This document shows positions 34,978 to 47,025 of a DNA stretch of 64,000 nucleotides, piece after piece. The notes below the pieces were generated by a model, which saw only the letters and a list, made by a program, of their open reading frames with translations, made no database searches and had not been told where the DNA came from. Positions within the stretch are counted from its first letter, which is position 1. Every line of letters begins with the position of its first letter. The DNA comes from an uncultured Desulfosoma sp. (GTDB lineage: Bacteria; Desulfobacterota; Syntrophobacteria; Syntrophobacterales; DSM-9756): NCBI GenBank assembly GCA_937960435.1, contig CALGPN010000010.1:29599-93598 (forward strand), written 5' to 3'. A program made the translations under genes and the position numbers.

Positions 34978-35820
34978 ACGCGCTTCCTCACTCGACCCAG
35001 GCGGCCGCCCGCCGTGGTCCTTCAACGGATCGCGAGCGGTGCGCCCGCCTGCCGTAAATCTTCCTCCTTCACCCCTGCAATATCTTCCTCCTTTAGAGCG
35101 CTTATTTGTTTCGACTTTGAGGTGAAATCTTGCGAAGGGTGAAGCTTTCCAGGACTTTTACCTTCGCTCGAAATGACACGGTTGGTCGAGCAAAGCCCAA
35201 ATCCATAACATCACCCCCTTCTGCCCCCCCATGGCGGAGAGGCCGAACTTGGGCGTGAGCCCAAAAGATGGGCGCGTTTGTTCCTTTTCCCCAAAGGTCT
35301 CAGCTCTTCGTCCCCCAGGGATCCATTCCGTTCGGATACCCGGCCCTTTTGAAAGGGCCGGCTTTACCCGCATCCCTCTTGCTTCGGGATTCGCTACGAG
35401 GCCCCGATGATCGAGAGGAAACGGTGGCACGTGCTGCCAAACAACCAGTTGACTTTGTCTTTATCGCACCTCGTCGCCCATCAATGGGGCACCTCCTTCC
35501 TGCCGGGAAGGACACGAGTGGGCGCCGTCGAATTGTCGGGGCCCTGTGCCTGTGGCCCGATCCAGGAAGCCAGCATGCACGTTCGCCGGGCGCTGCGGCG
35601 ATTCGTCGGACTTTCGGCACAAAACAGGGCACACTCACAGGGACACCTTTCCAGCGTGCCCTTGAGGAGGAATACGACAAAAAGGCGATGCTTTCAGGCA
35701 CCGGCCAAGGAGCAGAAGGGGACCTTACGGACTCTTCCCGTAAGAGGTCGCTGCCCCCCCTTGCGGGGGGACAGCGCCGTGGAGAAAGGGACATCGGGAG
35801 GAAGAATCGCCGCCGTCGGT
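34978..35820. other. Large gene-poor region between the coiled-coil gene and glnA
   Basis: The 843 bases hold several overlapping frames on both strands, none with a recognisable family or ribosome-binding site. A plus-strand frame (about 35400-35840) has protein-like composition (PVDFVFIAPRRP) but no known domain. Just beyond the glnA 3' end lie two hairpins. One is GGGGGG/CCCCCC around TTG (35754-35775); the other is an imperfect stem near 35720-35755 that could end the minus-strand glnA transcript. The region may be decayed genes. Confidence 0.45.
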
Positions 35821-37233
35821 TTAGATGTCGAAGTAGAGCATGAACTCGTACGGGTGCGGGCGCAGGCGCACGGGGTCCACTTCGTTCGACCGCTTGTATT
35901 CCAGCCATTTGGCGATGACATCGTCCGTGAACACATCGCCTTTCAGCAAGAAATCGTGATCCTTTTCCAGGGCCTTGAGGGCTTCTTCCAGGGATCCCGG
36001 GGTGGATGGGACGTTCGCCAGTTCTTCTGGCGTCAAGGCGTAGATGTCCTTGTCCAAAGGTTCGCCGGGATCGATCCGGTTTTCGATGCCGTCCAAGGCG
36101 GCCATGAGCAAAGCGCTGAAGGCGAGATAGCCGTTACAGGACGGGTCGGGGAAGCGGATTTCAATCCGTTTTGCCTTGGGAGACGGCGAATACATGGGGA
36201 TGCGGATGGACGCGCTGCGGTTTCGGCTGGAATAGGCGAGATTCACCGGAGCTTCGTAGCCGGGCACCAGCCGCTTGTAGGAATTGGTCGTGGGGTTCGT
36301 AAAGGCGCACAAAGCCGCCGCATGGCGAAGAATGCCCCCGACGGCATGGAGGGCCATTTCGCTTAAACCGGCGTAGCGGTCCCCGGCGAACAAGGGCTTG
36401 CCGTCCTTCCAGATGCTCAAATGGGTGTGCATGCCCGAACCGTTGTCCCCAAAAAGGGGTTTGGGCATGAAGGTGACGGTTTTTTTATGCTTTCGGGCCA
36501 CGTTTTTGATGATGTACTTGAACCACATGAGCTGATCGCCCATCTTGACGAGCGGCGCAAAGCGCATGTCGATCTCCGCCTGGCCCGCCGTGGCCACTTC
36601 GTGGTGCTGGCATTCCACCTGGATCCCCACCTGCTGCATCATGAGGACCATTTCCGTTCGAATGTCCTGCTGGGCGTCCGTGGGAGGCACGGGGAAGTAG
36701 CCTTCCTTGTGGCGCGGCTTGTAGCCCAAGTTGGGGTTTTCTTCCCGACCGCTGTTCCAAATGCCCTCTTCCGAATCGATGAAATAGTAGCCGTAGTGAG
36801 CCGCCGAGGCGTAGCGGATGTCGTCGAAAATGAAAAATTCCGCCTCGGGACCGAAATAGGCCGTGTCGCCGATGCCCGTAAATTTGAGATAGGATTCGGC
36901 CTTGGAGGCGATATAGCGCGGGTCGCGCGTGTAGCGCTCTTTGGTGACGGGATCCACGATGTTGCAAATGAGGGTCAGGGTAGGAACCTGGAAAAAAGGA
37001 TCCATGACGGCGGTGTCGGGATCGGGGATCACCAGCATGTCGCTGGCGTTGATGGGCTGCCAGCCGCGGATGCTGGAGCCGTCGAAACCGAAGCCGTCTT
37101 CAAAGGACGATTCGTCGAATTCGCTGATGGGCACCGTAAAGTGCTGCCAGATGCCGGGAAAGTCCAGGAAGCGGAAATCCACCATCTGGGCGTTGTGTTT
37201 TTTGGCCAAAGCCATCACATCCTGAGGGGTCAT
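35821..37233 (-). CDS. glnA: Glutamine synthetase type I
   Basis: ATP-dependent amidation of glutamate, the main entry of ammonia into metabolism. The 470-residue GSI protein shows [11 protein letters not shown], the metal- and substrate-binding [44 protein letters not shown], and [10 protein letters not shown] tyrosine in [10 protein letters not shown] (about residue 398) matches the adenylylation site of GSI-beta enzymes, so activity may be controlled by GlnE and PII. The gene has its own sigma-54-type promoter match (37286-37301), about 40 bases ahead after the start of transcription. The nearby PII and GlnD genes complete the control system. Confidence 0.97.
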   Translation of the reverse strand: MTPQDVMALAKKHNAQMVDFRFLDFPGIWQHFTVPISEFDESSFEDGFGFDGSSIRGWQPINASDMLVIPDPDTAVMDPFFQVPTLTLICNIVDPVTKERYTRDPRYIASKAESYLKFTGIGDTAYFGPEAEFFIFDDIRYASAAHYGYYFIDSEEGIWNSGREENPNLGYKPRHKEGYFPVPPTDAQQDIRTEMVLMMQQVGIQVECQHHEVATAGQAEIDMRFAPLVKMGDQLMWFKYIIKNVARKHKKTVTFMPKPLFGDNGSGMHTHLSIWKDGKPLFAGDRYAGLSEMALHAVGGILRHAAALCAFTNPTTNSYKRLVPGYEAPVNLAYSSRNRSASIRIPMYSPSPKAKRIEIRFPDPSCNGYLAFSALLMAALDGIENRIDPGEPLDKDIYALTPEELANVPSTPGSLEEALKALEKDHDFLLKGDVFTDDVIAKWLEYKRSNEVDPVRLRPHPYEFMLYFDI

Positions 37234-37285
37234 GCTGTATCCTCCTTAGTGAAAGTTAGGGGTGCGTCGGTGCGCCCCTTTTGGG

Positions 37286-37301
37286 AGCAAAACTCTTGCC
37301 A
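37286..37301 (-). promoter_or_regulatory. Sigma-54 promoter of glnA
   Basis: Read on the minus strand, TGGCAAG-AGTT-TTGCT matches the sigma-54 consensus TGGCACG-N4-TTGCW. The -24 GG and -12 GC are exactly ten bases apart. Transcription would start about 40 bases ahead of the glnA ATG at 37233. This predicts activation by an NtrC-type protein under nitrogen limitation. Confidence 0.8.
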
Positions 37302-37483
37302 AATAGTGTGCCTCTCTTTTTTCCCGGTACCATTCCCGCGGGATGGGGTTCTCGGCGGGCAAAGGCGAACCTCCGCAGCGATTCCAACCGACTCGCGAAA
37401 AGGACCTCGGGGTTCAGGCTCGCTCCTGTTCGTTCGTTGTCCTCGGCAGGATTCGAATTTTCTCGAATCCGTGCGCCGAGGCT

Positions 37484-37700
37484 GTTGGGGTTCGCTGCGC
37501 GCAGCCCAACCTACGGATGGATGGGCAGGGACAAATGATCGTACGTCCCCGCCCGGGGTGTTGGGGTTCGCTGCGCTCACCCCAACCTACGGGTGGGTGC
37601 GCAGCGGCAAATGCCCGTGCGTCCCGCTGGGGGTGTTGGGGTTTGCTGCGCGCAGCCCAACCTACAGATGGAGGCACAGGGAGGACAAAATTGTTTCGAT
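37484..37700. repeat. Tandem array of about 75-bp units upstream of glnA
   Basis: Three units begin with TTGGGGTTYGCTGCGC and AACCTACRG, at 37485, 37561 and 37636, so the periods are 76 and 75 bp. Each unit holds a palindrome and a variable tail. The middle unit contains an exact reverse-orientation copy of the dispersed 30-bp element. The array lies between glnA and glnD; the glnA sigma-54 site is about 190 bp away. Confidence 0.85.
37561..37590 (-). repeat. Dispersed 30-bp palindromic element, copy 2 (reverse orientation)
   Basis: An exact reverse complement of the element at 20951, 63808 and 63931. It is the central unit of the local tandem array; the two flanking units differ from it at a few bases. 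Confidence 0.85.
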
Positions 37701-37734
37701 GGCCGTCCGAATCCCGGCCCGGGGAACAATTTCG

Positions 37735-40395
37735 TCATCCACGGCCCGAAGCCCGCGAGGCGTCCCAAGAGGCCAGGGTCGCCAAAAGGCGCTCTTCGAT
37801 GACCCCATGCCGTTCCGGATCCAGGATCTTGGCCCCCTCTAGATCCGTCACATAAAAGACGTCCACCACCTGGGCGCCGGGCGTGGAAATCTTCGCCAGC
37901 TGGATGGTCAAACCCAGCTCGAACAGCGTCTGGGTCACGGCGTGGAGCACACCCGGGCGATCCCACGTGTAGACTTCGATGACCGTGTAAAAGTCCGAAG
38001 CGCTTTCGTCCAGCACGACCCGGTCGGGTTTTCGTGGGGCAAGGACCGCCCGCCGGGGGATAGGCGGCCGGTGCCGCTCCTTCAACGCCGCCAAGGCAGC
38101 GGGGTCCTGCACACAGCGGGTGAGATCCGTGCAGACGCGGTCCCATGTCTCTTTTGGGTGGAGTGGGTCCGGAAGGTCTTCCACAATGAGGATATCCACA
38201 GCGATACCGTAGGATCGGGTGTAGATGTCCGCCGAGAGGATATTGAGGCCGTGGAGCCACAGAACTCCTGTGATGGTGGCGAAAAGGCCGGGCCGGTCTC
38301 GGCAGGCCGTGGTCACCTGCCATAGTTCCCCTTCCATGGGCCGGGCGTCCAGAACCAGGCCTTTCCGGGGCACCTCCTTTTCCATGGCATAATGGCGAAG
38401 AATTTCCCCGGGAGGCTGGGACAAGAGATAACGCAACGAGAGATTGTCCAGCCAGCGCGCGACGGCGCCCTGGTCCGACGGGTCGCATGAGGACAACACC
38501 TGGGCCTGGACGGCTTCCACCCTTTGGGTCACGTCTTCCGGACGCCATTCGCCACGGAGAAGCACACGGTCCACCTTGCCGTAGAGCTCATCCATGAGGG
38601 AAGCCCGCCACGTGTTCCAGGCCCCGGGTCCGGTGGCCCGAGAATCGGCCACGGCCAGAAGGTAGAGGAGTCGCAGCTTGGTGCGGGTGCCGATCTGCAT
38701 GGCGCAGCGCACGATGGGTTTCTCATCGCTCAAGTCCCGCTTCAGGGCCGTATCGGGAAGCAGAAGGTGATGGCGGATGAGGAATTCCAACAGGGCTTTC
38801 TCTTCGGGATCGAGCCCGAGGCGGTCGGCAATGGTGCGGCTCATTTCCGCCCCGCGCACCGAATGGTTCTTCCCCTGCCCTTTCCCGACATCGTGGAGGA
38901 GCGCCGCAAGGTAGAGGATGCGCCGATCCGGAAGATCATGAAAGAGATGCCGGCAGTCCACCTGAGGGTCCAGAGACGGAATGTTTTGCTCCAGCCGGTG
39001 CATTTCGCGCACGGTTCGCAGCAAATGTTCGTCCACGGTGTAGAGGTGATAGACGTCGTGCTGCACCCGATAGCGCACGGAAGCCAGTTCCGGGATGAAG
39101 GTCTGGAGAAAGCCCGTTTCCATCATGACCCGAAGAACCGCAAAAGACCGGGTGGGGTGCAGAAGGATGTCGAAAAATTTGGACACCACCGCGGGGTCGG
39201 ATCGGACGGCGTCGGTGACGGTGCCAAGGTTTTCCCGAACAATCCGCCCGGTCTGATGGTGGAAATGGGCGCCGCGCCGAGCGGCTTCCCAAAAGAGGGT
39301 CATGATTTGGTCGGGTCGCTCCGGGACCCGGTCGGGTTCCATGAAGGAAAGATGGTTGTCTTCCAAAAGGAGCGGCCCCGGAAGGACGGTTTTACGCCCA
39401 GAGAACCGTTTCGATTTTTTCGTTTCATGACTTAGGCGGTCCAGCAGAAAGCCGGCGATTCGGCGGATGCGGGCCGTGTGCCGGTAATACAGGTGCATGA
39501 AGGCTTCGACGGCGCTGCCTTCGGTGCCGTCCAGAAAGCCGAGGCGCTTGGCCAGGGCTTCCTGGTCCGCCATGAGGAGCCGGTCCTGCCGCTTGCCGCT
39601 CAGGTGGTGGAGCTGTAACCGTACGCGCCATAGAAAATCTTCCGCCTGTTCCAGCCACAGGGCTTCTTGGGCGGAAAGCCAGCCGGCGTCCGTGAGGGCC
39701 GGCACCGAAGGGAGTCCTAAAAAAATGACGGCAATCCATCGGATGGTGTGGATGTCCCGAAGGCTCCCCACGCCCTCCTTGAGGTGCGGTTCCAGAAGAT
39801 AGCTGCTTTCGCCGTAGCGGCGGTAGCGGCTCTTTCGGTATTCTCGAAGATTATCCAAAAACCGGGACTTTTTGCTGCGGTTGAATTCCCCGAGGAAGCT
39901 TTCGCGCCATTGGCGATAAAAGTCCAGGTCGCCTCCGGCCATGGCGGCTTCCACGTAAGTGGTCTGGATGCTAAAGTCTTGGCGCACAAGATTTTTCAAG
40001 TCGTTGGCCGACGTGACCATGTGGCCCACTTCGAACCCGGCGTCCCACAGAGCGGGAACCACTCGATGAACCACGGCCTCCAAAAGGGTCGGCAGTCGCC
40101 TCTTGTAGAGGAAAACCAAGTCCAGGTCGGAAGCGAAGCTCAGCTGGCCGCGCCCGAACCCGCCCACGGCGGCGGCGCACCAGCCGTCGGCATCGGATCC
40201 CGCCTGGGCACTGATAAGCCGCCGCAACTCTTCCAAAAGCCGTTCCGCGTAAGTGCGGGCCGCGATAACGCCGGGGACGTCGACCCCGCACGATTTTTTG
40301 AATTCTTCACGAAGGTGCACCAGGTTTTGACAATCCAGGGCCGATCCCGCAGAGCCCCGCGCGAAGCCCAAGGTCTTCATCTCATTCGCATCCAT
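37735..40395 (-). CDS. glnD: Bifunctional PII uridylyltransferase / uridylyl-removing enzyme
   Basis: Senses glutamine and modifies the PII protein. The 886-residue protein has the nucleotidyltransferase motif GGFGRGQLSFASDLDLVFLY near residue 78. An HD hydrolase domain follows, with LYLAALLHDVGKGQGKNHS near residue 515. Two C-terminal ACT domains bind glutamine (about 700-770, TACRDRPGLFATITGVLW; and 815-885, TWDRPGVLHAVTQTLFEL). Length and domain order are normal. The gene lies 41 bp after glnB on the same strand, downstream of nadE, and probably belongs to the same transcript. Confidence 0.95.
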   Translation of the reverse strand: MDANEMKTLGFARGSAGSALDCQNLVHLREEFKKSCGVDVPGVIAARTYAERLLEELRRLISAQAGSDADGWCAAAVGGFGRGQLSFASDLDLVFLYKRRLPTLLEAVVHRVVPALWDAGFEVGHMVTSANDLKNLVRQDFSIQTTYVEAAMAGGDLDFYRQWRESFLGEFNRSKKSRFLDNLREYRKSRYRRYGESSYLLEPHLKEGVGSLRDIHTIRWIAVIFLGLPSVPALTDAGWLSAQEALWLEQAEDFLWRVRLQLHHLSGKRQDRLLMADQEALAKRLGFLDGTEGSAVEAFMHLYYRHTARIRRIAGFLLDRLSHETKKSKRFSGRKTVLPGPLLLEDNHLSFMEPDRVPERPDQIMTLFWEAARRGAHFHHQTGRIVRENLGTVTDAVRSDPAVVSKFFDILLHPTRSFAVLRVMMETGFLQTFIPELASVRYRVQHDVYHLYTVDEHLLRTVREMHRLEQNIPSLDPQVDCRHLFHDLPDRRILYLAALLHDVGKGQGKNHSVRGAEMSRTIADRLGLDPEEKALLEFLIRHHLLLPDTALKRDLSDEKPIVRCAMQIGTRTKLRLLYLLAVADSRATGPGAWNTWRASLMDELYGKVDRVLLRGEWRPEDVTQRVEAVQAQVLSSCDPSDQGAVARWLDNLSLRYLLSQPPGEILRHYAMEKEVPRKGLVLDARPMEGELWQVTTACRDRPGLFATITGVLWLHGLNILSADIYTRSYGIAVDILIVEDLPDPLHPKETWDRVCTDLTRCVQDPAALAALKERHRPPIPRRAVLAPRKPDRVVLDESASDFYTVIEVYTWDRPGVLHAVTQTLFELGLTIQLAKISTPGAQVVDVFYVTDLEGAKILDPERHGVIEERLLATLASWDASRASGRG

Positions 40396-40436
40396 GGATA
40401 CCCGTTTGCAGTTCGTTTGTGATCCCTTGGCGGTCT

Positions 40437-42420
<1,984 letters not shown>

Positions 42421-42473
42421 GAACGGCTCCCCGTCGATGTCGGGAATTGCCACACGGACCGGAAAACACATGA

Positions 42474-42489
42474 GGCAAAACTCATACCA
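42474..42489 (-). promoter_or_regulatory. Probable sigma-54 promoter of nadE-glnB-glnD
   Basis: On the minus strand TTGGTATG-AGTT-TTGCC has the -24 GG and -12 GC exactly ten bases apart. It agrees with consensus at most positions, though TATG replaces CACG. Transcription would start near 42463, about 40 bases ahead of the nadE ATG at 42420. The site lies just beyond the stop of the activator gene. Confidence 0.6.
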
Positions 42490-42503
42490 ATGAGCCGGAA
42501 CGG

Positions 42504-44051
42504 TCACAATGTTTCCTCGCCGTCGGCGGGGCGGCTTCGGTCCGTGAACCGGCGGGTGTCGATGCCGTATTTGCGCACCTTGTATTGGACGATGCGTTTG
42601 GTGGTCCCCAACAGTCGGGCCGCCTGGGCCTGGTTTCCGCGGGCGTCTTTGAGGGCTTCGACGAGGATGTCCCGTTCGAAGGCCCCTACCAGGGCTTCAA
42701 GGGTGCCGCGGGACCGGCGCTGGAGTTCCATGGGTTTCATCTGGAGCGTGGGCGGCAAGTGGCGGGCTTCGATGGCATCCCCGCTGGCCAAGACCACCGC
42801 TCGTTCAATGCAGTTTTCCAGTTCCCGGACGTTTCCCGGCCAGTGGTAGGCCATGAGGAGGTCGATGGCCGGAGTGGAGATGCGATTGACGGTCTTTCCC
42901 AGGAGCTGGGCGTACTTTTGGACGAAATAGTCCGCCAGAAGCAGAATGTCGGGGCCGCGGTCCCGTAGCGGCGGCAAAAAGATGGGAAACACATTCAGCC
43001 GGTAATAGAGATCGGACCGGAATCGACCGTGGGCCGTTTCGTGTTCAAGATTTTTGTTGGTGGCGGCCACGACCCGCACATCCACCTTGACCACCCGGGA
43101 CGATCCCAAGGGCTGGAATTCCCTTTCCTGAAGGACGCGCAAGAGTTTGGCCTGGGCGATGGGCGAGAGTTCTCCGATTTCGTCCAAAAAGATAGTGCCC
43201 CCCTGAGCTTCTTCGAACCGGCCTTTGCGGCGGGCCACGGCTCCCGTAAAGGCGCCTTTTTCATGGCCGAACAGTTCGCTTTCCAGAAGGGTGTCCGGCA
43301 TGGCGGCGCAGTTGACCCGAACCAGCGGCCCCGAGGCCCGCGGGCTGTTGTCGTGGATGGCTTTGGCCACCAGTTCCTTGCCCGTGCCCGTTTCCCCGTG
43401 GATGAGCACCGTGGTGTTGGTGTCGGCCACCTGGTCGATGAGGCGCAAGACGTCGCGGATCTCCTTGGACCGCCCAAGAATTTGGGTCTTTGGCCGGCGG
43501 GCCTCGGCGAGCATGCTGCGAAGCCTGCGGTTTTCCTCTTCCACGGCACGAAAATAAACCGCCTTGCCCAAAAGCTCCGCCACGGCTTCCAGGAGCTCCA
43601 CTTCCCGGCCCAGGTCCTCCACATCCCGGCTGAGCTTGTCCGCGGAAAGCACGCCGACGACACGGCCTTGATGAAAAATGGGCACGCAGAGAAAAGCCAG
43701 TTCCTTGCGGTCAAGTTTCTTGCGGGCTCCGGTGCGGTCCAGGAAATGGGTTTCTTCCCCCAGATCGGCGATGGCCATGGGCCGCCCCGTTTGGGCGACC
43801 TTGCCCGTGATGCCTTCCCCGGGCCGATAGATGACGCTGCCGGCCGGAACATCCATGCCCAGGGCCACATCGAGCCAGGCTTCTCCGGTTTTGTGGTCCA
43901 GGATGGAGATCATGCCGCGCTGCATCCCCAGTCGGTCGCTCAGGACGGCCAAGACCTGCTGAAACTGGTCCTTGAGGTCTTCCGAACGGGCCAAGACTCG
44001 GGCAATGGCATGCAGGGCGCTCAGTTCCTTAAGGCTGTATCTTTCGCTCAT
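42504..44051 (-). CDS. GAF-AAA+ sigma-54-dependent transcriptional activator (NifA-like)
   Basis: A 515-residue enhancer-binding protein. An N-terminal GAF sensor (about residues 20-165) precedes a complete AAA+ domain: Walker A GETGTGKE (219-226), GAFTGA loop (266-271) that contacts sigma-54, Walker B GTIFLDE (285-291), and [18 protein letters not shown]-terminal Fis-type HTH follows (about 460-500, [22 protein letters not shown]). The domain order is that of NifA, but nif genes are not in the window, and I see no extra cysteine motif. It lies beside sigma-54 promoter matches for nitrogen genes, so it may activate them. The start is ATG 44051; TTG 44060 is possible. Confidence 0.85.
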   Translation of the reverse strand: MSERYSLKELSALHAIARVLARSEDLKDQFQQVLAVLSDRLGMQRGMISILDHKTGEAWLDVALGMDVPAGSVIYRPGEGITGKVAQTGRPMAIADLGEETHFLDRTGARKKLDRKELAFLCVPIFHQGRVVGVLSADKLSRDVEDLGREVELLEAVAELLGKAVYFRAVEEENRRLRSMLAEARRPKTQILGRSKEIRDVLRLIDQVADTNTTVLIHGETGTGKELVAKAIHDNSPRASGPLVRVNCAAMPDTLLESELFGHEKGAFTGAVARRKGRFEEAQGGTIFLDEIGELSPIAQAKLLRVLQEREFQPLGSSRVVKVDVRVVAATNKNLEHETAHGRFRSDLYYRLNVFPIFLPPLRDRGPDILLLADYFVQKYAQLLGKTVNRISTPAIDLLMAYHWPGNVRELENCIERAVVLASGDAIEARHLPPTLQMKPMELQRRSRGTLEALVGAFERDILVEALKDARGNQAQAARLLGTTKRIVQYKVRKYGIDTRRFTDRSRPADGEETL

Positions 44052-44436
44052 TCTCTTCAATTACGGCCTTGCCGAATTTTGTGGAACACCTCGGGGCGCT
44101 GTTTTGAAATGGCATGGTGTCCTCCCCCATGCCGCCGTCTTCCACCGCCCGAGGCACAAAGAAAAATGCCGGCCGGCCTTGTCCGCGAAGGCACACCCGT
44201 TCCGTCATACCCGTTGGGGCGGATGTGCGTGTCCGCCCCATAACCTCAGGGGCCTAAACACGGCGGGCGCCATGCGGGCGCTCACACGGTGGACCCCCTG
44301 CCCGCGGTCTTGGAGATGGGTGCCCGAATTGTCGGGGTCCGTCGCCGCACACCTTCGTGCCCGCTCCGCCCCCTGCGTGCCTCAAAAACCTTCCCTTTGC
44401 CGGAGCGCCCAGGCCCGATCCCGCCTTCCGGCCATG
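44052..44436. other. Intergenic region between the activator gene and the DUF4301 gene
   Basis: The 385 bases contain no supported gene. A perfect 8-bp hairpin (GGGGCGGA 44216-44223 with TCCGCCCC 44232-44239) resembles part of the GC-rich repeat family. Upstream of the activator gene I find no sigma-54 match. Confidence 0.4.
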
Positions 44437-46020
44437 TCACCTGCCCTCACCGCTCTCCGGGGGTTGGTGTTCCGGCCGCAGCAGGTCCAGAACCGTCTTT
44501 ACGGGGCTAAAGGTCACCGACGGGACTTCCACGAACACCGTGTTCCACAACGCCATGGACCCGTTCCACAACCCTGGGAGTTCCAGGGCCTTCAAGGGCC
44601 GACCTTCCAGGGATTTTTTCGTGATGATGACGGCATCCGGATCCCGATACCGCACGAGGTCATAGGGGTTGCCTTCGGGATCCCGCACGGCGCACACCAA
44701 ATCCACGGGATTGAAATGGGTCGACCGTTCCCAAACGGCCCGCTGACGCGGATCGGCCAGGTTCACCTGGGCTTTTTCCACGATCTGGCAGGTGAGGCGC
44801 CCCTCGCGGTCCCAAGCCCAAAAGGGGCCGCCGCCGGGTTCGGCCACGTTGCGCACCATGCCGCAGATGCGCAAAGGGCGGTTGAGCACGTGGAGGAGAA
44901 GGTCTCTTTGAGCGATGAGGGCCCCGCCGATGGCGCACGTGCCGCCCCAAAAGGTCGTCTGGACAAAGCGGCGCCCTTGTTCCACCGTCTCGGACGACAG
45001 CCGGGTGCGCAGCGCCTTGATGTGCCGATGGATACGATCCTGCATAAGAATGGCGAACCCGCCCAAGATTTTTTTCCATCGAATGGTCTCGGGTTTGAGA
45101 TGGTCCGGCACCACGTTGTCGATGTTTTTAATGTAGATAAGGTCCCCTTTGAGGCGGTTGAGGTTGTCAAGGAGCGCCCCGTGACCGGCGGGTCGAAAGA
45201 CCAGGCGACCGGAAGCGTCCCGAAAGGGGCGGTTGTTTTCATCCACGGCAAGGGTATTGGTGGCGGCGCTTTGCTGGGACAACGTGATCTGAAAGTGACA
45301 GTCCCAAAGGGCATCGTGGCGCGGCTGCACCCCGGCGATATGTTCCAGAAAGCGCTGTTCGTGTTCGGGGCTCACCGTGAAATGCACGGGGCACACCCCG
45401 TTGGGAAGGCGCACTATGCGAGCCGCTTCCGCCAAATGTTCTTCCAGAGCCGTCCGTGGACCGTCGTCGTAGCGGTGGAATGGAATAAGAGCCTTGGGAA
45501 GCCGGGCCAGATCCAAGCCCTCGGCCGTTAGCAACACCTTCAGGACCCGCTCGATTCTTCCCGTTCCGATTTCTTCTTCCAGATTGGCCCCCGAGCCGTT
45601 CACGGCATCCCGCCATTGTTCGAAAAAGGCAAATCGCCGGGCGTTTTCGAAAAACATCCGCGCGCGCTGGGCCGCTTCGTCACCGGCTTCCGCCGATGCC
45701 CGGATTTCCGAAAGATTGGGGACGGGCTTTCGACCCATGATGGCGAAAAGGTCTTGGAACATGCGCGTCGCCGCTCCCGAAGCCGGCACGAACTTGATGA
45801 ATCGACCCTTTTTCAGGCCCTTGGTGTAGGCTTCCATACAGGCCTTTTCCACGGGGGCGTCCACCTGGAGGATGCCGTCCCCAAGAGTGCACGGCCTATG
45901 CAAATCGATGGTCACGCTCTTTTTTTCAAAGAGCGCCAGCTGGCGTTCCACTTCCCACTGGGGGATCCCCAACCGCTGCAATTGCTCCAGATCCGCCTCG
46001 GTCAACCACCTATCATCCAT
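44437..46020 (-). CDS. DUF4301 family protein, function unknown
   Basis: A 527-residue cytosolic protein matching the uncharacterised DUF4301 family. The family-typical KFVPASGAATRMFQDLF segment is near residue 73; it looks like a nucleotide-sugar or phosphate-binding loop. NTLAVDENNRPFRD and FRPAGHGALLDNLNRL lie mid-protein, and GYSKKI-like lysine-rich strands follow. The GAATRMF and FRPAGHGALL segments recall nucleotidyltransferase-like folds, but no activity is established. ATG 46020 follows CCGGAGG at eight bases. It is divergent from the MlaA-like gene across 180 bp. Confidence 0.8.
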   Translation of the reverse strand: MDDRWLTEADLEQLQRLGIPQWEVERQLALFEKKSVTIDLHRPCTLGDGILQVDAPVEKACMEAYTKGLKKGRFIKFVPASGAATRMFQDLFAIMGRKPVPNLSEIRASAEAGDEAAQRARMFFENARRFAFFEQWRDAVNGSGANLEEEIGTGRIERVLKVLLTAEGLDLARLPKALIPFHRYDDGPRTALEEHLAEAARIVRLPNGVCPVHFTVSPEHEQRFLEHIAGVQPRHDALWDCHFQITLSQQSAATNTLAVDENNRPFRDASGRLVFRPAGHGALLDNLNRLKGDLIYIKNIDNVVPDHLKPETIRWKKILGGFAILMQDRIHRHIKALRTRLSSETVEQGRRFVQTTFWGGTCAIGGALIAQRDLLLHVLNRPLRICGMVRNVAEPGGGPFWAWDREGRLTCQIVEKAQVNLADPRQRAVWERSTHFNPVDLVCAVRDPEGNPYDLVRYRDPDAVIITKKSLEGRPLKALELPGLWNGSMALWNTVFVEVPSVTFSPVKTVLDLLRPEHQPPESGEGR

Positions 46021-46200
46021 GAAGCCGTCCTCCGGATCATGCCCTGCCTGTGCCCCCGTTCCTTCGCCGCTCATGTGCGGTCACATAACACAATCCCCGT
46101 TGATGCAAAAGAGCCCCTTTGGCGTTGACAAGATCCCGGCAAGGCGACTTAAATGGCCTTTCACTGAGAAAACCTTTCGCCAAGGGTGACGGAGGACGCT

Positions 46201-46995
46201 ATGGGATGGCAGCGGGGTTCGTGGATGAAATGGATGCTGATGGGCGCCGTGGGTGCGATGGTGTTTTCCGGACTGGGAAACGGGATCTTCTCCTCAGGGG
46301 ATCGGCGGGCGCCGGTTGCTTCGACGGCTTGGGCGAAAACATCCACTCAAGAGGACGAAACTTACCTTGAGGATCCCCTTGCGGAAAAAACCGTGACCGT
46401 GGCGGATCCGCTGCAACCCATCAATCGCGCCTTTTTCCACTTTAACGACAAGCTCTATTTTTGGGTGCTGAAACCCACGGCCACCGTCTACAAGACGCTC
46501 ATCCCCACCGGGGTGCGCCTGTGCGTGCGTAACGCTTTCGAAAATCTTCTGGCGCCGGTTCGGATCGTCAACAATCTCCTTCAGTTGAAATTCCAGCGAA
46601 GCGCCGTGGAACTCTCGCGTTTCGCTCTCAATTCCACCCTCGGGGTTGCCGGCATGTTCGATCCCGCCGAAAAGGAATTCGGCCTCAAGCCCTATGACGA
46701 AGACTTCGGGCAGACCCTCGGCCACTACGGGGTCGGCAACGGGATCTTTGTCCTCTGGCCCGTCTTCGGGCCGTCGACCCTGCGGGACACCGTGGGGATC
46801 GCCGGGGACTATCTGGTGGATCCCCTGAACTACCTGCCGTGGACAGATTACGGGATCATGCAAGGAACCAAGATCGTGAACAAGACGTCCTTGAGCATCG
46901 GCCAATATGAGGACTTCAAAGCCTCCGCCATGGACCCTTATGTTTCCATGCGTGATGCGTACGTCAACTACCGACACAAGCAGGTGCAGAAATAA
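46201..46995 (+). CDS. mlaA: MlaA-like (VacJ) outer-membrane lipid-asymmetry protein
   Basis: Removes misplaced phospholipids from the outer-membrane outer leaflet as part of the Mla pathway. The 264-residue protein has an N-terminal signal sequence (about residues 12-28 hydrophobic). It lacks the usual lipobox cysteine, so it is probably cut by signal peptidase I near AWA. VacJ features follow: DPLQPINRAFFHFNDKLYFW, GVRLCVRNAFENLLAPVRIVN, FGLKPYDEDFGQTLGHYGVG, and PSTLRDTVG. ATG 46201 has GGAGGACG ahead. Other Mla genes are not seen. Confidence 0.85.
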   Translation: MGWQRGSWMKWMLMGAVGAMVFSGLGNGIFSSGDRRAPVASTAWAKTSTQEDETYLEDPLAEKTVTVADPLQPINRAFFHFNDKLYFWVLKPTATVYKTLIPTGVRLCVRNAFENLLAPVRIVNNLLQLKFQRSAVELSRFALNSTLGVAGMFDPAEKEFGLKPYDEDFGQTLGHYGVGNGIFVLWPVFGPSTLRDTVGIAGDYLVDPLNYLPWTDYGIMQGTKIVNKTSLSIGQYEDFKASAMDPYVSMRDAYVNYRHKQVQK

Positions 46996-47025
46996 GGTGC
47001 CGGACGTGAGGAAATCGAAGGGTCT

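Noticed and set aside
34238..35125. Second repetitive plus-strand frame over the coiled-coil gene
   Set aside because: The DNA repeats make another frame open too, but it has a Ser/Pro/Thr-rich composition without coiled-coil logic. The first frame has heptad-like hydrophobic spacing and a good start.
37484..37700. CRISPR array
   Set aside because: The repeated unit is a 75-bp palindrome-containing block with only three copies and related, not unique, tails; no cas genes.
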